Of a stretch of DNA of 64,000 nucleotides, positions 40,583-50,554 are shown one piece after another. A model generated the notes under the pieces. That model was not told where the DNA came from. It did not search any database and saw only the letters and a list, made by a program, of their open reading frames with translations. Both the position numbers and the translations under genes were made by a program. Origin of the DNA: Fusarium oxysporum f. sp. lycopersici 4287 (taxonomy: Eukaryota; Ascomycota; Sordariomycetes; Hypocreales; Nectriaceae); the NCBI RefSeq assembly GCF_000149955.1, contig NC_031000.1, forward strand, positions 1,439,163-1,503,162. The letters are read 5' to 3'. The stretch's first letter is position 1; every line of letters begins with the position of its first letter.

Positions 40583-42026
40583 ATGCTTCCTTTCTCCACC
40601 CTACTTATTACTGTACCAAGGACTGCCTGTAATTTATTGAATTACACACTTTTCGTCCGTGCGTTGGCCCCCTGCCGTCATTACTTTCATGAAATTAAAC
40701 CGGAAGAAGTGGGCAGCTTGTATACTTCACTAATACCTAGCCCTGTCGGCTCGGATTTGTCTTACGTCGAGTTTGCTGCTGATATAGAGCTGCCGATGCT
40801 TTTAAACATAGCTAAAGGTTCGTAACTCAGGCTTCCAAGAAACCTCCGGCTTACTGACATGAACTAAGTTACACCATTCGCAAGAAAGGTTATCTTCCCT
40901 CTAAAAGTGGCGATTGGCCTTCAGGAAGAGAACAATGAGGGACATTACCCCACTGCACGAGACGTTGTTGGTCTACACATAACGGCGTTCGCAGTGGAAA
41001 ACTTCATTGACAGGGTTCTTCGCCATCGGGAGAGTATCATCAATTTAGCGGCGTTGCTTCACTTCCAGAAAGGCCTGACACTTCTGAAGGAAAGGCTTCT
41101 AGGGGAAGATGAAGAACTAAAAATTTCAGACTCTACAATCAGTGTGGTCTTGAAGCTTGCTGAAGCTGCACATTTCGACGGGGATTATCAGACATCAAAG
41201 CAGCATATGCAAGGCCTTCGTAAAATGGTGGATCTGAGAGGAGGTATATATGTGTTCAGGGGCAAAGCTCTTGAAGTAGGGATGTTGAGGTAAACTATAC
41301 CAAAAACTTATAGCCATCGGCTAGAAATACTGATCCTTCGTAGGTGCGATCTTAGCATCGCGATGCACAATGGGTGCGGGCCATGTGTTCTTCAGTCAGC
41401 CTTCACAGCCGGTTCCGGATTATTCCCATAATCTACTGCGAGTTTGGGACGACAAGATGAGTTCCCAAGAGTACATTGAGATTTCTGAAAGCTTGGACAG
41501 CAGTTTGGCGACAGCTTGGCGAATTATGAGAAGATTTTGTGTGCTAGTGAATATTGAGACGCAGACTCAGCGGTTAATACGCCCGCAGACTATCCATGAA
41601 ACGATGACTGCGGTAATGTATCGCCTGCTGCGCATGGACTTCACTGCCGGCTCGATCAATGAAGCTATACGACATGGGCTATTGGCCTTTTCTTACCATG
41701 TGTTACTGCAGTGGCAAGATATCAAACTCCCTTACCATTGCTTTCCTACTATCTACAAAAACTGCGTACTGGGCCTCGAGCTTGTCGATGGGATATCTTC
41801 TCAGCTGATGATTTGGCTCTTAATGACTGGAGCTCTTTCATTGTTCAGCACATCAGACGAAGTATGGATAAGGGACGGTCTGCGAAAGCAGGCTGATAAA
41901 TGCTGGGTAAGTAGTTGGAAAGAAATGCAAGACATTTTGAAGTCGTTTATGTGGATTACCTTGCTGGACCAACAGCCAGGCAAGTTTATTTATGATATGA
42001 CTTATCTAGAAAAAGGCTTGGAATAG
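40583..42026 (+). pseudogene. Fungal transcription factor (Zn2Cys6-type C-terminal domain), frameshifted
   Basis: The exons are 40583-40817, 40869 to about 41291, and from 41344. Intron 1 is 51 nt with a CTTACTGAC branch region. The protein reads HYFHEIKPEEVGSLYTSL, FARKVIFPLKVAIGLQEE, NFIDRVLRHRESIINL, LAEAAHFDGDYQTSKQHMQGL, MVDLRGGI and RCDLSIAMHN. One extra base near 41383 throws the frame off; it resumes as VFFSQPSQPVPDY and runs to 42026. This is the middle-homology region of fungal Zn-cluster regulators (Fungal_trans_2 type). No Cys6 DNA-binding domain is seen upstream of the ATG, so either that exon is lost or the protein never had one. Its promoter carries copy B of the repeat with a CGG-N11-CCG dyad. 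Function unknown. Confidence 0.78.
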
Positions 42027-42432
42027 AAAATTCAATAAAATTAAGGCAAGGCACGCTTTAAGCTGTTAGTGAAAGGCTCCCTTTAGACTGTTTAGGCTAA
42101 TAAAAGCTGACAAACGTGATCCGATCCTCAGACGCTGTCACTGGATCGATAGTCTAGACACATTGGCGGACAGAGTTTCCTGAATTAATTGTTTCAGCTG
42201 ATCTAAACTCGCAGGGGCCTATTGGCTTAACATTCGGTTGACAACAGAGCAACGCTGAGATTTTTTGTCTTGTAAAACTGCGAGCCGTGACAGGTCACAC
42301 AGGTCATTACCTGGGGTCTGTCCTTCCAGAAATGGCGTACTGCTCCTGGAAAGAGTCAAGAGGATACCCTAGCTCGTTAGTTACTGCGGCAAGACTCCCT
42401 AGGCTATACTCTTATATATAGCCAACTTTATA
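42027..42432. other. Spacer, nothing recognised
   Basis: About 400 bases, no domain or repeat recognised. Ends in a TA (42431-42432) followed by a pogo end. Confidence 0.35.
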
Positions 42433-42540
42433 ACGTGGTTGATAAGCGAGTGTCCCAGACAAGCGAGTATCCCAGTATACTGTGCACTTAAAAACAACCT
42501 ATCCTATAGTTATTTACTTCCCAAATAAAATAACGTAACG
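42433..42540. repeat. Pogo terminal-repeat remnant
   Basis: Starts ACGTGGTTGATAAGCGAG and contains two 17-bp words (AAGCGAGTGTCCCAGAC and AAGCGAGTATCCCAGTA). Another pogo-like ACGTTACATGATAAGC begins at about 42538 without the following GAGTG words. No transposase codons lie between. Confidence 0.6.
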
Positions 42541-42544
42541 TTAC

Positions 42545-42965
42545 ATGATAAGCAGAACTTATCGTGGGGTCGTTTTGCGGAGTAATTTCGGGAAATCGTA
42601 TGTGATTACACAACTACCATCTGATAAGTGCCCGGCGCCGCGCACGCGAATATCTCGACGGTTAGGAGCCAAATCGATGCAATTCCAGGGCTGGAGGACT
42701 GCTACGCTCTGGCGGTCCGTTTGGTTCAAGAGCGATGCTATATAGATGAGCGGGCGCTGAGATATTTGCATGTGCAGCGGCTGGGGGGCCAGGCTTCGCT
42801 GCAAGGACTACGACATAGCAATGCGCTGATCCTGCTGCTCCTTAATATTTTTAAAAAAAAAAAAAGAAAAAAAAGAATTAATAAAAGAATACGCCTTCTA
42901 GATAGATAGATAGATACAGACTAGTTATTGCTATAAATATATAAAGATCCTACCTAACGGCCAGC
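42545..42965. other. Unassigned segment before the Crypton remnant
   Basis: Two overlapping plus-strand frames (66 and 93 residues) without known domains; the second includes PGLEDCYALAVRLVQERCYI. An A-rich run (42850-42880) and GATA repeats (42900-42916) follow. This could be the 3' flank of the Crypton or part of another element. Confidence 0.3.
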
Positions 42966-44154
42966 TTACCGTCGACGAGGGGCGGTCCGCCTCCTCCCTA
43001 GCCGAGCCCAGCGCCCCCGATGGCCCTGGCCCCGAGTCGGCCTTGGTCCCGGGCCTGGGTCATCGGGCACGGGGTTCCCTACCTGTACCCGTATCCGGCC
43101 CTGACCCTGGCCCCGCCGGCGGCGCTGTTTGAGCTTGTCGACGAGCCGGTTCAAGCTCCGGCCGGCGCGTAAGAGCTCGTCCCAGGTCACCTTCCGGCGA
43201 CAGAACTGCACCCTGATCCCGTTCCCCGGGCGCCAGCGGCTTCCCCACGTCTCTTCTAGCACCCGTATGGCCGGCTGACCTGCAATCCCTTCCTTCCATT
43301 CCTTCCAGACATCCCGCACTGTAAAGACCTTGGCCAGGGCTGCAACGACGGGCATACCTGGTACTGGAGGCTCTGGAGCCGGAGCCGGAGCCGGAGCCGT
43401 ATTGAAGTTCAAGGTAGGGGCTGTCGACGGCGGCGCCGGCGCCAGCGACACTGCTGGCCCGGCTCTAAAGTGGCCGGTAAAGGTGACATGGACCTTGCCT
43501 TGGAGGAGGGCATCGAGGCCGTCCTGAATTCCTTCTAGCCGGGCCTCTAGCCGGATGGCCAGCCGCTGGCTATTCTGTAAGACGGCCTCGCGTGTGCTCT
43601 CTAACACACCGCTAAGCTCTGGCAGCGCGCGTTGTACGAGCAGGCTTAACGGCTCCGTAGCCCCTACTGCGTCAGAGCGAACGGCGACGGCGAACTCATC
43701 CCATTCGGGCCCGTTAAAAGGGGCGTAGGCGAAGAAGGGTAGCGACAAATAGCGAGGCTGTAATACAGCCAGGTCCTGTAACAGTACTATGCGCAGGCGC
43801 CGCATAAGCTTAAGGAAGCCGTCGGCGGCTAGGTCGTCGTCGTCGAGGCCACCTTCTGCCCAGCATTGCCGGCGCGCGCGAGCCTCAAAGCGAGGCTCCC
43901 ACTCCTCGATCCACGGCCAGAGCTGCTTTTGTAAGACGTACGGGGGCTCGTGGGCCGCACGCGCGAGGAAGTAGTCCCCGGGTGACGCCGAGAAGCCGGC
44001 GACAATACGCATGAACTGGCGCGGTAGATGCGTAAGATAGGCCTGGCAGAGCACGCTCTGGTTCCAGCGGCCAGCCTGCGAGATCTGGGCGAGCGACGTG
44101 CCGTGGGTCTCCGCGTCCTGGGCGCCTACCCTGCACGGGAGGTGCATCTTCTTT

Positions 44155-44168
44155 GACGCCATAAGGCC
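44155..44168. repeat. 14-bp target duplication of retroposon copy 2 (left)
   Basis: GACGCCATAAGGCC, identical to 44829-44842. It consists of Crypton codons. Confidence 0.9.
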
Positions 44169-44828
44169 AAACTCTCCCCTGTAAAAATTCTTTCTTGGCA
44201 CGCACTGTTAGTGCCGTGTTAGGAGCGGGATTTTCTGCAGGCCACGCGACCACACAAAACTGCGGGGATGCTATCGGCTCCCTAACAGCAGTTTTCAGAG
44301 AAGGAATTTTGGAGAGTTCGCCTTCTCTGACAACACCTTTGTCGGATCTAATGGCGGCACCTCAGAACCAGAACGCCTTAGATATCGGAGGACGATGCCC
44401 ATGGCATCGGTAGCGACATCCTCCCGATCAACGACGCCGATTGCGATGGGTTTTTCTCCTTTGAAGGCAAGCCGCACCGTCGGCCTCTGATTCCTTCCCG
44501 AGGTTTTTCCCTGCCGCCGCGACAGTCGACTACGAGCTACAACTTGGTTACTGGAGATTGTGGACTGCGTCGGCAGATGTAGTGATGCGCGAGAGAATTC
44601 TGGTCGGTGGAAAAAGTTCGACAATAGATTGCCCCCGAACCCGCTGACGGGTGACGGGCTTGAGAAATACAGCACCTTTTGTGCCATTGGTATGCTGGAT
44701 GGTGAAGGAAGCGGGGTTTCCCTGTACCTAGCTAGCTCAGCACGTCTTTTGCTCCAGTAGGAGATCTGGCTTCGTTACAGCCACCCAGACGAAAAATATA
44801 CAAACAAACAAACAAAAAAACAAACAAA
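44169..44828 (+). mobile_element. SINE-like retroposon copy 2, in Crypton gene
   Basis: Complete copy in plus orientation: 5' end AACTCTCCCCTGTAAAAATTC, 3' end GACGAAAAATATACAAAC and a tail of CAAA units with an A-run, between 14-bp duplications. It is about 95% identical to copy 1. The antisense 130-codon frame (44295-44687, minus; SGFGGNLLS...DREDVATDA...SPKFLL) is open in both copies with about 11 residue changes. A hairpin GACAA-N5-TTGTC lies at about 44328-44342. The sense strand has no long frame. No clear Pol III A/B boxes were seen. Confidence 0.87.
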
Positions 44829-44842
44829 GACGCCATAAGGCC

Positions 44843-44925
44843 ACAACTCTCCCCTGTAAAAATTCTTTCTTGCCACGCATGGTTAGTGCCGTGTTGGGAG
44901 CGGGATTTTCTGCAGGCAACCCGAC
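44843..44925 (+). repeat. 5' fragment of a further retroposon copy
   Basis: Directly after the right duplication of copy 2 comes another family 5' end: CAACTCTCCCCTGTAAAAATTC, TTGCCACGCATGGTTAGTGCC, GGAGCGGGATTTTCTGCAGGC. Then Crypton codons resume. It shares the same upstream 14 bases as copy 2, so either two insertions used the same site or a tandem array was partly deleted. Confidence 0.75.
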
Positions 44926-45134
44926 CCGATACTAGTCCTGGCGGCGCCGGAAGGACGGGGACGGCTCGCCGGCGATGTGCCAGCGCCAGAAGAAGAGCTG
45001 TGCTAAGGCCCCTTGCGTACAGAACAAGGGATCCTTATGCCGGAGGGCACCCATGAACTCTTTCTTTTACACTGTATAAATAAAGGAGTTTTTTTAAAAA
45101 GTCTATAAAAATATATTATATAGCTTTTTATATA

Positions 45135-46995
45135 ACGTACATGATAAGCAAGTGGGCCATCCAAGTAAGTGGGCCAAAAATCCCTCACCTTGCAACATTT
45201 CTATCTGATCAGATAATTCTCAACCACCAAGCATGTCGAACTCTTCTACTGAGGCTAGAATACTTCTTGCACTTCAGGCCCTTCAAAATAACCCCAAACT
45301 AAGTGTCCGACGCGCTGCAGATACATATGAAGTTCCTCGCAATACCTTACGTCGCCGCCAGAATGGCATTCAATCACGACGCGATACTACCCAGAAATCA
45401 CGCAGACTATCTAATCTAGAAGAAGAAATAGTAGTTCACTTTATTCTCGACCTAGATTCGCGAGGGTTTCCTCCGCGACATTCTTTTATTGAAGAAATGG
45501 CCAATTCTCTCCTCGCTGACCGCAAGGCGCCACCCGTCGGCAAGCGCTGGGCTCATAACTTCGTTAAACGACAACCAGAGCTCAAGACGCATTTCTTTCG
45601 TAAATATGACTACCAGAGGGCCAAATGCGAAGATCCAACTATTATTCGCAACTGGTTTAAGCTCGTACAGAACACAATCGCGAAGTATGGTATCCAATCA
45701 GAGGATATCTGGAACTTTGATGAGACTGGCTTTATGATGGGTGTTATCTCAAGCGGCATGGTCGTCACAGGTTCAGAAAGGCTTGGAAGACCAAAATCAG
45801 TGCAGCCTGGGAATCGTGAATGGATTACAGTCATTCAAGCGATTAATGCGGAAGGCTGGGCGATCGAGCCGTTTATCATTGGAGCGGGCCAATATCACCT
45901 TGCCAACTGGCATGAAGAACCTACCCTCCCAAACGGCTGGGTTATTGCAACGAGCCAAAATGGCTGGACAAATAATGAACTAGGCTTTGAGTGGCTAAAG
46001 CACTTCAACCGATGCACAACTGACCGATCAGTTGGTTCTTATCGTCTTCTGATCCTTGATGGCCACGAAAGTCACCACTCCGTCGCTTTTGAGAAATATT
46101 GCCAGGAGAATAATATCATCACGCTCTGTATTCCGGCTCATGCGTCTCATCTACTTCAGCCTCTTGATATCGGGTGCTTTGGGCCACTAAAGAAGGCATA
46201 TGGTCGAGAAATAGAGCATCTGATCAGATGCTCTATAACCTATATTTCGAAAACTGAGTTCTTTCCCGCCTTCCACGCCGCCTTCCAAGCCACTATAACC
46301 GAAAAGAATATCAGAGGGGCTTTTAGAGGAGCTGGCCTTGTTCCTTTTGACCCTGAAAGTGTGATCTCAAAGCTTGATGTTCAGCTACGGACTCCAACAC
46401 CTCCCGTGGAGGAGGCCAGCCAGGCTCAGCCTTGGACTTCAAAGACACCAAAGACAGTTCTCGAGGCCGAATCTCAGTCTGAATACCTGTATAGGCGAAT
46501 CAGAAGGCATCAAAGTAGCTCCCCAGAGTCAATACTAGGAGCTCTGAAGTCACTTGCAAAGGGAACAAAGGCAATAATGCATGAGAATGCCTTATTGACG
46601 GCTGAGCTTAGAGAAGTTCGAGAGGCAAATGAGATTCTAAGCCGGCGCCGAAGGGCAAAAAGAATCCGACTACAGAAAGGAGGAATGATGACTGTAGGAG
46701 AAGCAAGAGATTTAATTGATCAGATGGATGTTGATATGCAGGTAGTGGCCGAATCGTCGAGGAGTGGTGGTCAAGGAAGGTCGGCGCGACCGGGGGTTCG
46801 GCGCTGTGGTATATGCGGCAAGACGGGACATAATGCAAGAACATGTCAGGAGGATATTAAGGTATCTGGAGTAGGGGATAGTAAGTAATTTTAAATTGAT
46901 TAGCTAGTTTGTGGTGTTTTTGTTGTAATATTTAGTTTGAAGGCTAAGAAAAGTGGCTCACATACTTGTCTGGCTCACATACTAGTGATTCACGT
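45135..46995 (+). mobile_element. Complete pogo/Fot-type transposon, intact transposase (element 2)
   Basis: TA duplications lie at 45133-45134 and 46996-46997. The left end is ACGTACATGATAAGCAAG followed by GTGGGCCA words; the right end, inverted, is ACGTGAATCACTAGTATG followed by GTGAGCCAGACAAGTATG. The ends are more diverged from each other than in elements 1 and 3. The transposase gene reads plus. Length 1861 bp. This is the only pogo copy in the window with an undamaged gene, and thus a possible helper for the others. Confidence 0.92.
45233..46888 (+). CDS. Pogo/Fot-type DDE transposase, intact
   Basis: 551 residues from the ATG in AAGCATGTCG. Domains: psq helix-turn-helix (about 5-48, ALQNNPKLSVRRAADTYEVP), CENP-B-type DNA-binding domain (about 55-140, ending DYQRAKCEDPTIIRNWF), and DDE core with Asp163 (WNFDETGF), Asp276 (LLILDGHES) and Asp312 (QPLDIGCFG), i.e. 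DD35D. The C-terminal part has LDVQLRTPTPPVEE, a coiled segment rich in Glu/Leu (about 440-470), a basic patch RRRRAKRIRL and a zinc knuckle with Cys525, Cys528, His533 and Cys538. It acts in the nucleus, binds the terminal repeats and cuts at TA sites. The zinc knuckle is an unusual addition to the basic pogo plan. No stop or frameshift. Confidence 0.95.
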   Translation: MSNSSTEARILLALQALQNNPKLSVRRAADTYEVPRNTLRRRQNGIQSRRDTTQKSRRLSNLEEEIVVHFILDLDSRGFPPRHSFIEEMANSLLADRKAPPVGKRWAHNFVKRQPELKTHFFRKYDYQRAKCEDPTIIRNWFKLVQNTIAKYGIQSEDIWNFDETGFMMGVISSGMVVTGSERLGRPKSVQPGNREWITVIQAINAEGWAIEPFIIGAGQYHLANWHEEPTLPNGWVIATSQNGWTNNELGFEWLKHFNRCTTDRSVGSYRLLILDGHESHHSVAFEKYCQENNIITLCIPAHASHLLQPLDIGCFGPLKKAYGREIEHLIRCSITYISKTEFFPAFHAAFQATITEKNIRGAFRGAGLVPFDPESVISKLDVQLRTPTPPVEEASQAQPWTSKTPKTVLEAESQSEYLYRRIRRHQSSSPESILGALKSLAKGTKAIMHENALLTAELREVREANEILSRRRRAKRIRLQKGGMMTVGEARDLIDQMDVDMQVVAESSRSGGQGRSARPGVRRCGICGKTGHNARTCQEDIKVSGVGDSK

Positions 46996-46997
46996 TA

Positions 46998-47545
46998 AGC
47001 TATTTAAATAATCTAAACGCATTAACACACATATGACGTATACCCTAGCACCTACCTGCTAAGGCATAGAGACCCAACGAGTTAGAAAGTTCTATTACTA
47101 TTATCTTCTCGTAAGTATCAATCCAGAAGTCGAGATATCTATATCATAAAAATACCACTTAAAAATACCCAAACTGATTATGTCGCGGTTACTGGAACGA
47201 GCGAAACGACCCTATAGCTCTAACACACCTGATAGGCCAAGTTATTCCATAACAGATCACTCGAAATCATCGCCGCTACAGCTAAGCAACTAGCCTTATA
47301 ACGGAGTAGAAGCTATATGCTTGGCTAATGATAAGGGTTCCCTCTATGGAGCTCCGCCGAAACTGAGACCTAGCTGCAGATCATCCTTCATAGGCTAACG
47401 TTATAAAAAATATATTTATATTATATACTTAGGCCTTTATATAACTATACTAATATAAGTTTACTAAAGTTATATAGTTCTTTCTTCTAGTCCCTTAAGG
47501 ATCTAGACTAAGGAAATTAAATAAATAATAGTAATAAATATTATT
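46998..47545. other. AT-rich spacer between two pogo elements
   Basis: About 550 bases, increasingly AT-rich toward 47545. No readable codons. Possibly an unrecognisable RIP-mutated repeat. Confidence 0.35.
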
Positions 47546-47547
47546 TA

Positions 47548-49476
47548 ACGTGTTTTATAAGCGAGTGAGCCATATAAGCGAGTGAGCCATATAAGCGAGT
47601 GAGCCATATAAGCGAGTGAGCCAAAAATCCCTCACCTTACATCATCACCATTCAATTTAATATTTCTTAACAACCCAATATGTCAGAGTCTTTATATGAG
47701 GCTAGGATCCTTCTTGCCCTTCAGACCCTTCAAAATAACCCGAAATTAAGTACCCGAAAGGCAGCAACCATATATCAAGTCAATCGCTACACCTTAGGTC
47801 GCTGCCAGAAGGGAATTCAATCAACGCGTAATACCACTACAAAGTCACGGAATCTATCTGATCTGGAGGAGCAGATAATAGTTCAATTTGTCCTTAACCT
47901 AGATTCGCGAGGATTTCCCCCGCGGCGCGATTTTGTAGAAAGAATGGCTAATTCTTTCCTTGCCGACCGCGACGCATCACCAGTTGGCAAGCTCTGGGTT
48001 CATAACTTTATCCAGCGACAACCACAGCTTATAACGCGTCGATTTCGGAGATATAACTATCAGAGAGCCAAATGTAATAATCCGACTATTATTCGTAACT
48101 GGTTTCGCCTCGTAGAGAATACAATCGCGAAATACGGTATCCGATTAGATGATATGTGGAATTTTGATGAGACCGGCTTTATGATGGGTATGATTGAGCC
48201 CGGAATGGTTATCACCAGTGCAGAAAGGCCAGGGATGCCAAAAAAAAGTACAGCCTGGAAATCGTGAATGGATTACTGCGATCGAGGCGATCAATGCAGA
48301 AGGTCAATCGATCCCGCCGTTTATCATTGGTTCAGGCCAATATCACCTTGCCAATTGGTATCGCGAATGCGATCTACCCGGCGATTGGGTTACTGCATTG
48401 AGCGAAAATGGATGGACTAATAACCAACTAGGTCTTGACTGGCTTAGGCACTTTGATCGGTCAACAACTAACCAATCAACTGGTCCCTATCGCCTTCTGA
48501 TCCTTGATGGTCATGAAAGCCATCACTCGGCCGAATTTATGAGATACTGTGAGGAAAAGAAGATTATCACGCTCTGTATGCCTCCTCATTCCTCTCATTT
48601 ACTCCAGCCTCTCGATGTCGGCTGCTTTGGACCGCTGAAAAAGGCCTATGGGCGAGAAATAGAGCATCTGATCAGGTGCTCTATAACCCATATATCCAAG
48701 ACCGAGTTCTTTCCCGCCTTTTATGCCGCCCACCGAGCTACTATTACAGAAAGCAATATCCGGGGAGGTTTTAGAGGAGCCGGGCTTGCTCCCCTTAACC
48801 CAGAAAATGTCATCTCAAAGCTTGATGTGCAGTTACGGACCCCGACGCCTCCTGCAGAGGTCACGGCACCTTCGACCCCCTGGGCTTCAAGGACCCCAAA
48901 GACAGTACTAGAGGCCCAATCGCATTCCAAATATCTACAGGCACGGATTATCAATCATAAGAGCAGCTCCCCAGAGTCAATTATTCAGGCTGTTAAGTAT
49001 TTTGAGAAGGGAAATAGTATCCTTATACATGAGGTGGCCTTACTAAAGGATAGGGTTCAACAACTTGAACAAGAGAATAAGATAATAGGCAGGCGCCGGA
49101 GGGGGAAAAGGACCAGACTACAGAGAGGAGGGCCTTTAACTATAGAAGAGGCATCACAAGTAATTGATCAGATGGATGTTGATACGCAGGTAGCGGCCGA
49201 GTCGTCGAGAAGTGGTGGTCGCAGAGGGTCGAAGGGACGGAGGGTTATGCATTGTGGCAAATGCGACATGGCCGGGCATAACGCAAGGACCTGTCAGGAG
49301 GAAATTGAGGTCAATATGGAAGAATATAGCGATTAGTTTTAATTAATCTAATAGGTTGTGGTGTTTTTAGGAGTAATTTTATTATGTAGGTGATAAAAAG
49401 TGGCTCACTCGCTTATATGGCTCACTCGCTTATATGGCTCACTCGCTTATATGGCTCACTCGCTTATAAAACATGT
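47548..49476 (+). mobile_element. Complete pogo/Fot-type transposon (element 3)
   Basis: TA duplications lie at 47546-47547 and 49477-49478. Ends are ACGTGTTTTATAAGCGAG and, inverted, ACATGTTTTATAAGCGAG. Each end then carries four tandem copies of the 17-bp word AAGCGAGTGAGCCATAT (47559-47624 and 49398-49466), with the same variable bases on both sides. The transposase gene reads plus and has a one-base frameshift. Length 1929 bp. Confidence 0.94.
47680..49336 (+). pseudogene. Pogo/Fot-type DDE transposase with a one-base frameshift
   Basis: The N-terminal part (47680-48267) carries the psq and CENP-B-type domains and WNFDETGFM. The C-terminal part reads in another frame through 49336 with LLILDGHESHHS, LLQPLDVGCFGPLKKAYG (DD35D) and the knuckle CGKCDMAGHNARTC. 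The shift is at a run of eight As (48240-48247) in PKKVQ: seven As would keep the frame open. So a single inserted A, an assembly error in a homopolymer, or slippage during transcription explains it. Otherwise the gene has no lesion. It is closest to the element 1 protein in sequence (SHSKYLQ, SSSPESII, EQENK). Confidence 0.92.
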
Positions 49477-49484
49477 TAGCTCTA

Positions 49485-49920
49485 ACGTCCTTGATAAGCG
49501 AGTGCCACAGACAAGCGAATGCAACACTTATACTGTACAGCTAAAAGCAAAAATATTAGATTTTCTAAAACTAACTACGCAATTAATAAGAATTTACAAA
49601 AAATGATTTTAGATTTATTAGGGAAAAAGTCATATGATTTTCTTTTTATTAAATTTTTAGTTAATCTTTTAAGCCATTTTTATCAAACATTAGCAAAAAA
49701 TACAGTGTGAATAAGCTTTTTTATAATAACTCTATAAATAAAAATAAATAAAATTTGGTAAAAATCTCCTATATAATTTCCTATCTGATTAATCATCTAC
49801 TCAAATTTTAGATATTTTAAGCTTAGTTTTGGTTTTTAATAACTCTCGTATAATCGCAATTTAAGGTGTAAAATGTAATGTGGCATTCACCTGTCTGTGG
49901 CACTCGCTTATCAAGTACGT
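49485..49920. mobile_element. 436-bp pogo-type MITE
   Basis: TA at 49483-49484 and 49921-49922. Ends ACGTCCTTGATAAGCGAG and, inverted, ACGTACTTGATAAGCGAG, each followed by TGCCACAGACA and a second, worn word. The interior is AT-rich with no transposase codons. It starts only 6 bases after the TA of element 3, so two insertions abut. Confidence 0.85.
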
Positions 49921-50080
49921 TATAGTTAAACTATTAAACTTAAAAGGGTTAGCTGACAGAAATATAATGTATTTCTATCAGAGAAAATATAGGGCGAAGA
50001 TACTAAACGGTAATTAATTAAAAACAGGGAAACACAATGCGTTTCTGCTGATAATTCTTAAGTAGGGTCTAAAGGAGTAG

Positions 50081-50554
50081 CGGGAATCTAACGATCAAGT
50101 CGTCTGTCTGTTACTGGAAAGAGGAGCCCATGTGAACGCGCAGAACAAACCCTACGGCAACGCTCTACAGGCCGCTATCTTACACAAAGAGGAATATATT
50201 GCCATGATGCTCTTGAAAGCAGGTGCACGCAGACGATCAGCTCTTTTCTCCTACTTTGTTTTTGCTGTGCGAGCCCCCATTCCCTATGTTTTTCTATGCG
50301 CGCTAAGCAATGGGCCTCTCTTGGCCGGGTTGGCCTTCTTACTCAATCGAGTCTTTTCGGGTAATTGGGATATGCGGCTCGAGGTTTTTGTTGCCTTACT
50401 TCTCTGGTTTATGCTTTATTCCTCCGGATTGAGTCTGTATATCGCTGTTAACGCACGCTCGAGGAATCAGATGGTGTCATCTCTTGAACTTTACAACACG
50501 TTGGCGGATTCAATGAAAGAAATACTGGAACCGTCCTATTTTGAAACATCTTAA
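50081..50554 (+). pseudogene. 3' end of an ankyrin-repeat membrane protein
   Basis: The open frame begins after a TAG at 50078-50080, or at a splice acceptor there. It reads an ankyrin repeat and a half (NDQVVCLLLERGAHVNAQNK, YGNALQAAILHKEEYIAMML). Two or three hydrophobic helices follow (VFLCALSNGPLLAGLAFLLN and VFVALLLWFMLYSSGLSLYI), then a short tail ending EPSYFETS. No ATG and no further repeats are found upstream, where the MITE lies. This is probably the surviving last exon of a larger ankyrin-repeat protein. Confidence 0.6.

Larger units (their letters stand above)
42966..45065 (-). pseudogene. Crypton-type tyrosine recombinase remnant, split by retroposons
   Basis: The minus strand starts with MGALRHKDPLFCTQGALAQL, FFWRWHIAGEPSPSFRRRQD (about 45053-44930). 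It is then interrupted by a retroposon fragment (about 44925-44843) and a complete retroposon (44828-44169). It resumes with RVGAQDAETHGTSLAQISQA, GRWNQSVLCQAYLTHLPRQF (catalytic Tyr in QAYL) and FLARAAHEPPYVLQKQLWPW. The C-terminus is DVWKEWKEGIAGQPAIRVLE then WRPGNGIRVQFCRR, a GCR1-C-like DNA-binding end, before an Arg/Gly-rich tail at 42966. Cryptons are fungal DNA transposons that use a tyrosine recombinase; Ndc10 of the yeast kinetochore is thought to derive from them. The N-terminal half is gone (cut at about 45065), and a stretch between RRRQD and the RVGAQ block is deleted. The C-terminal frame itself (42966-44154) is intact and GC-rich. Confidence 0.72.
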
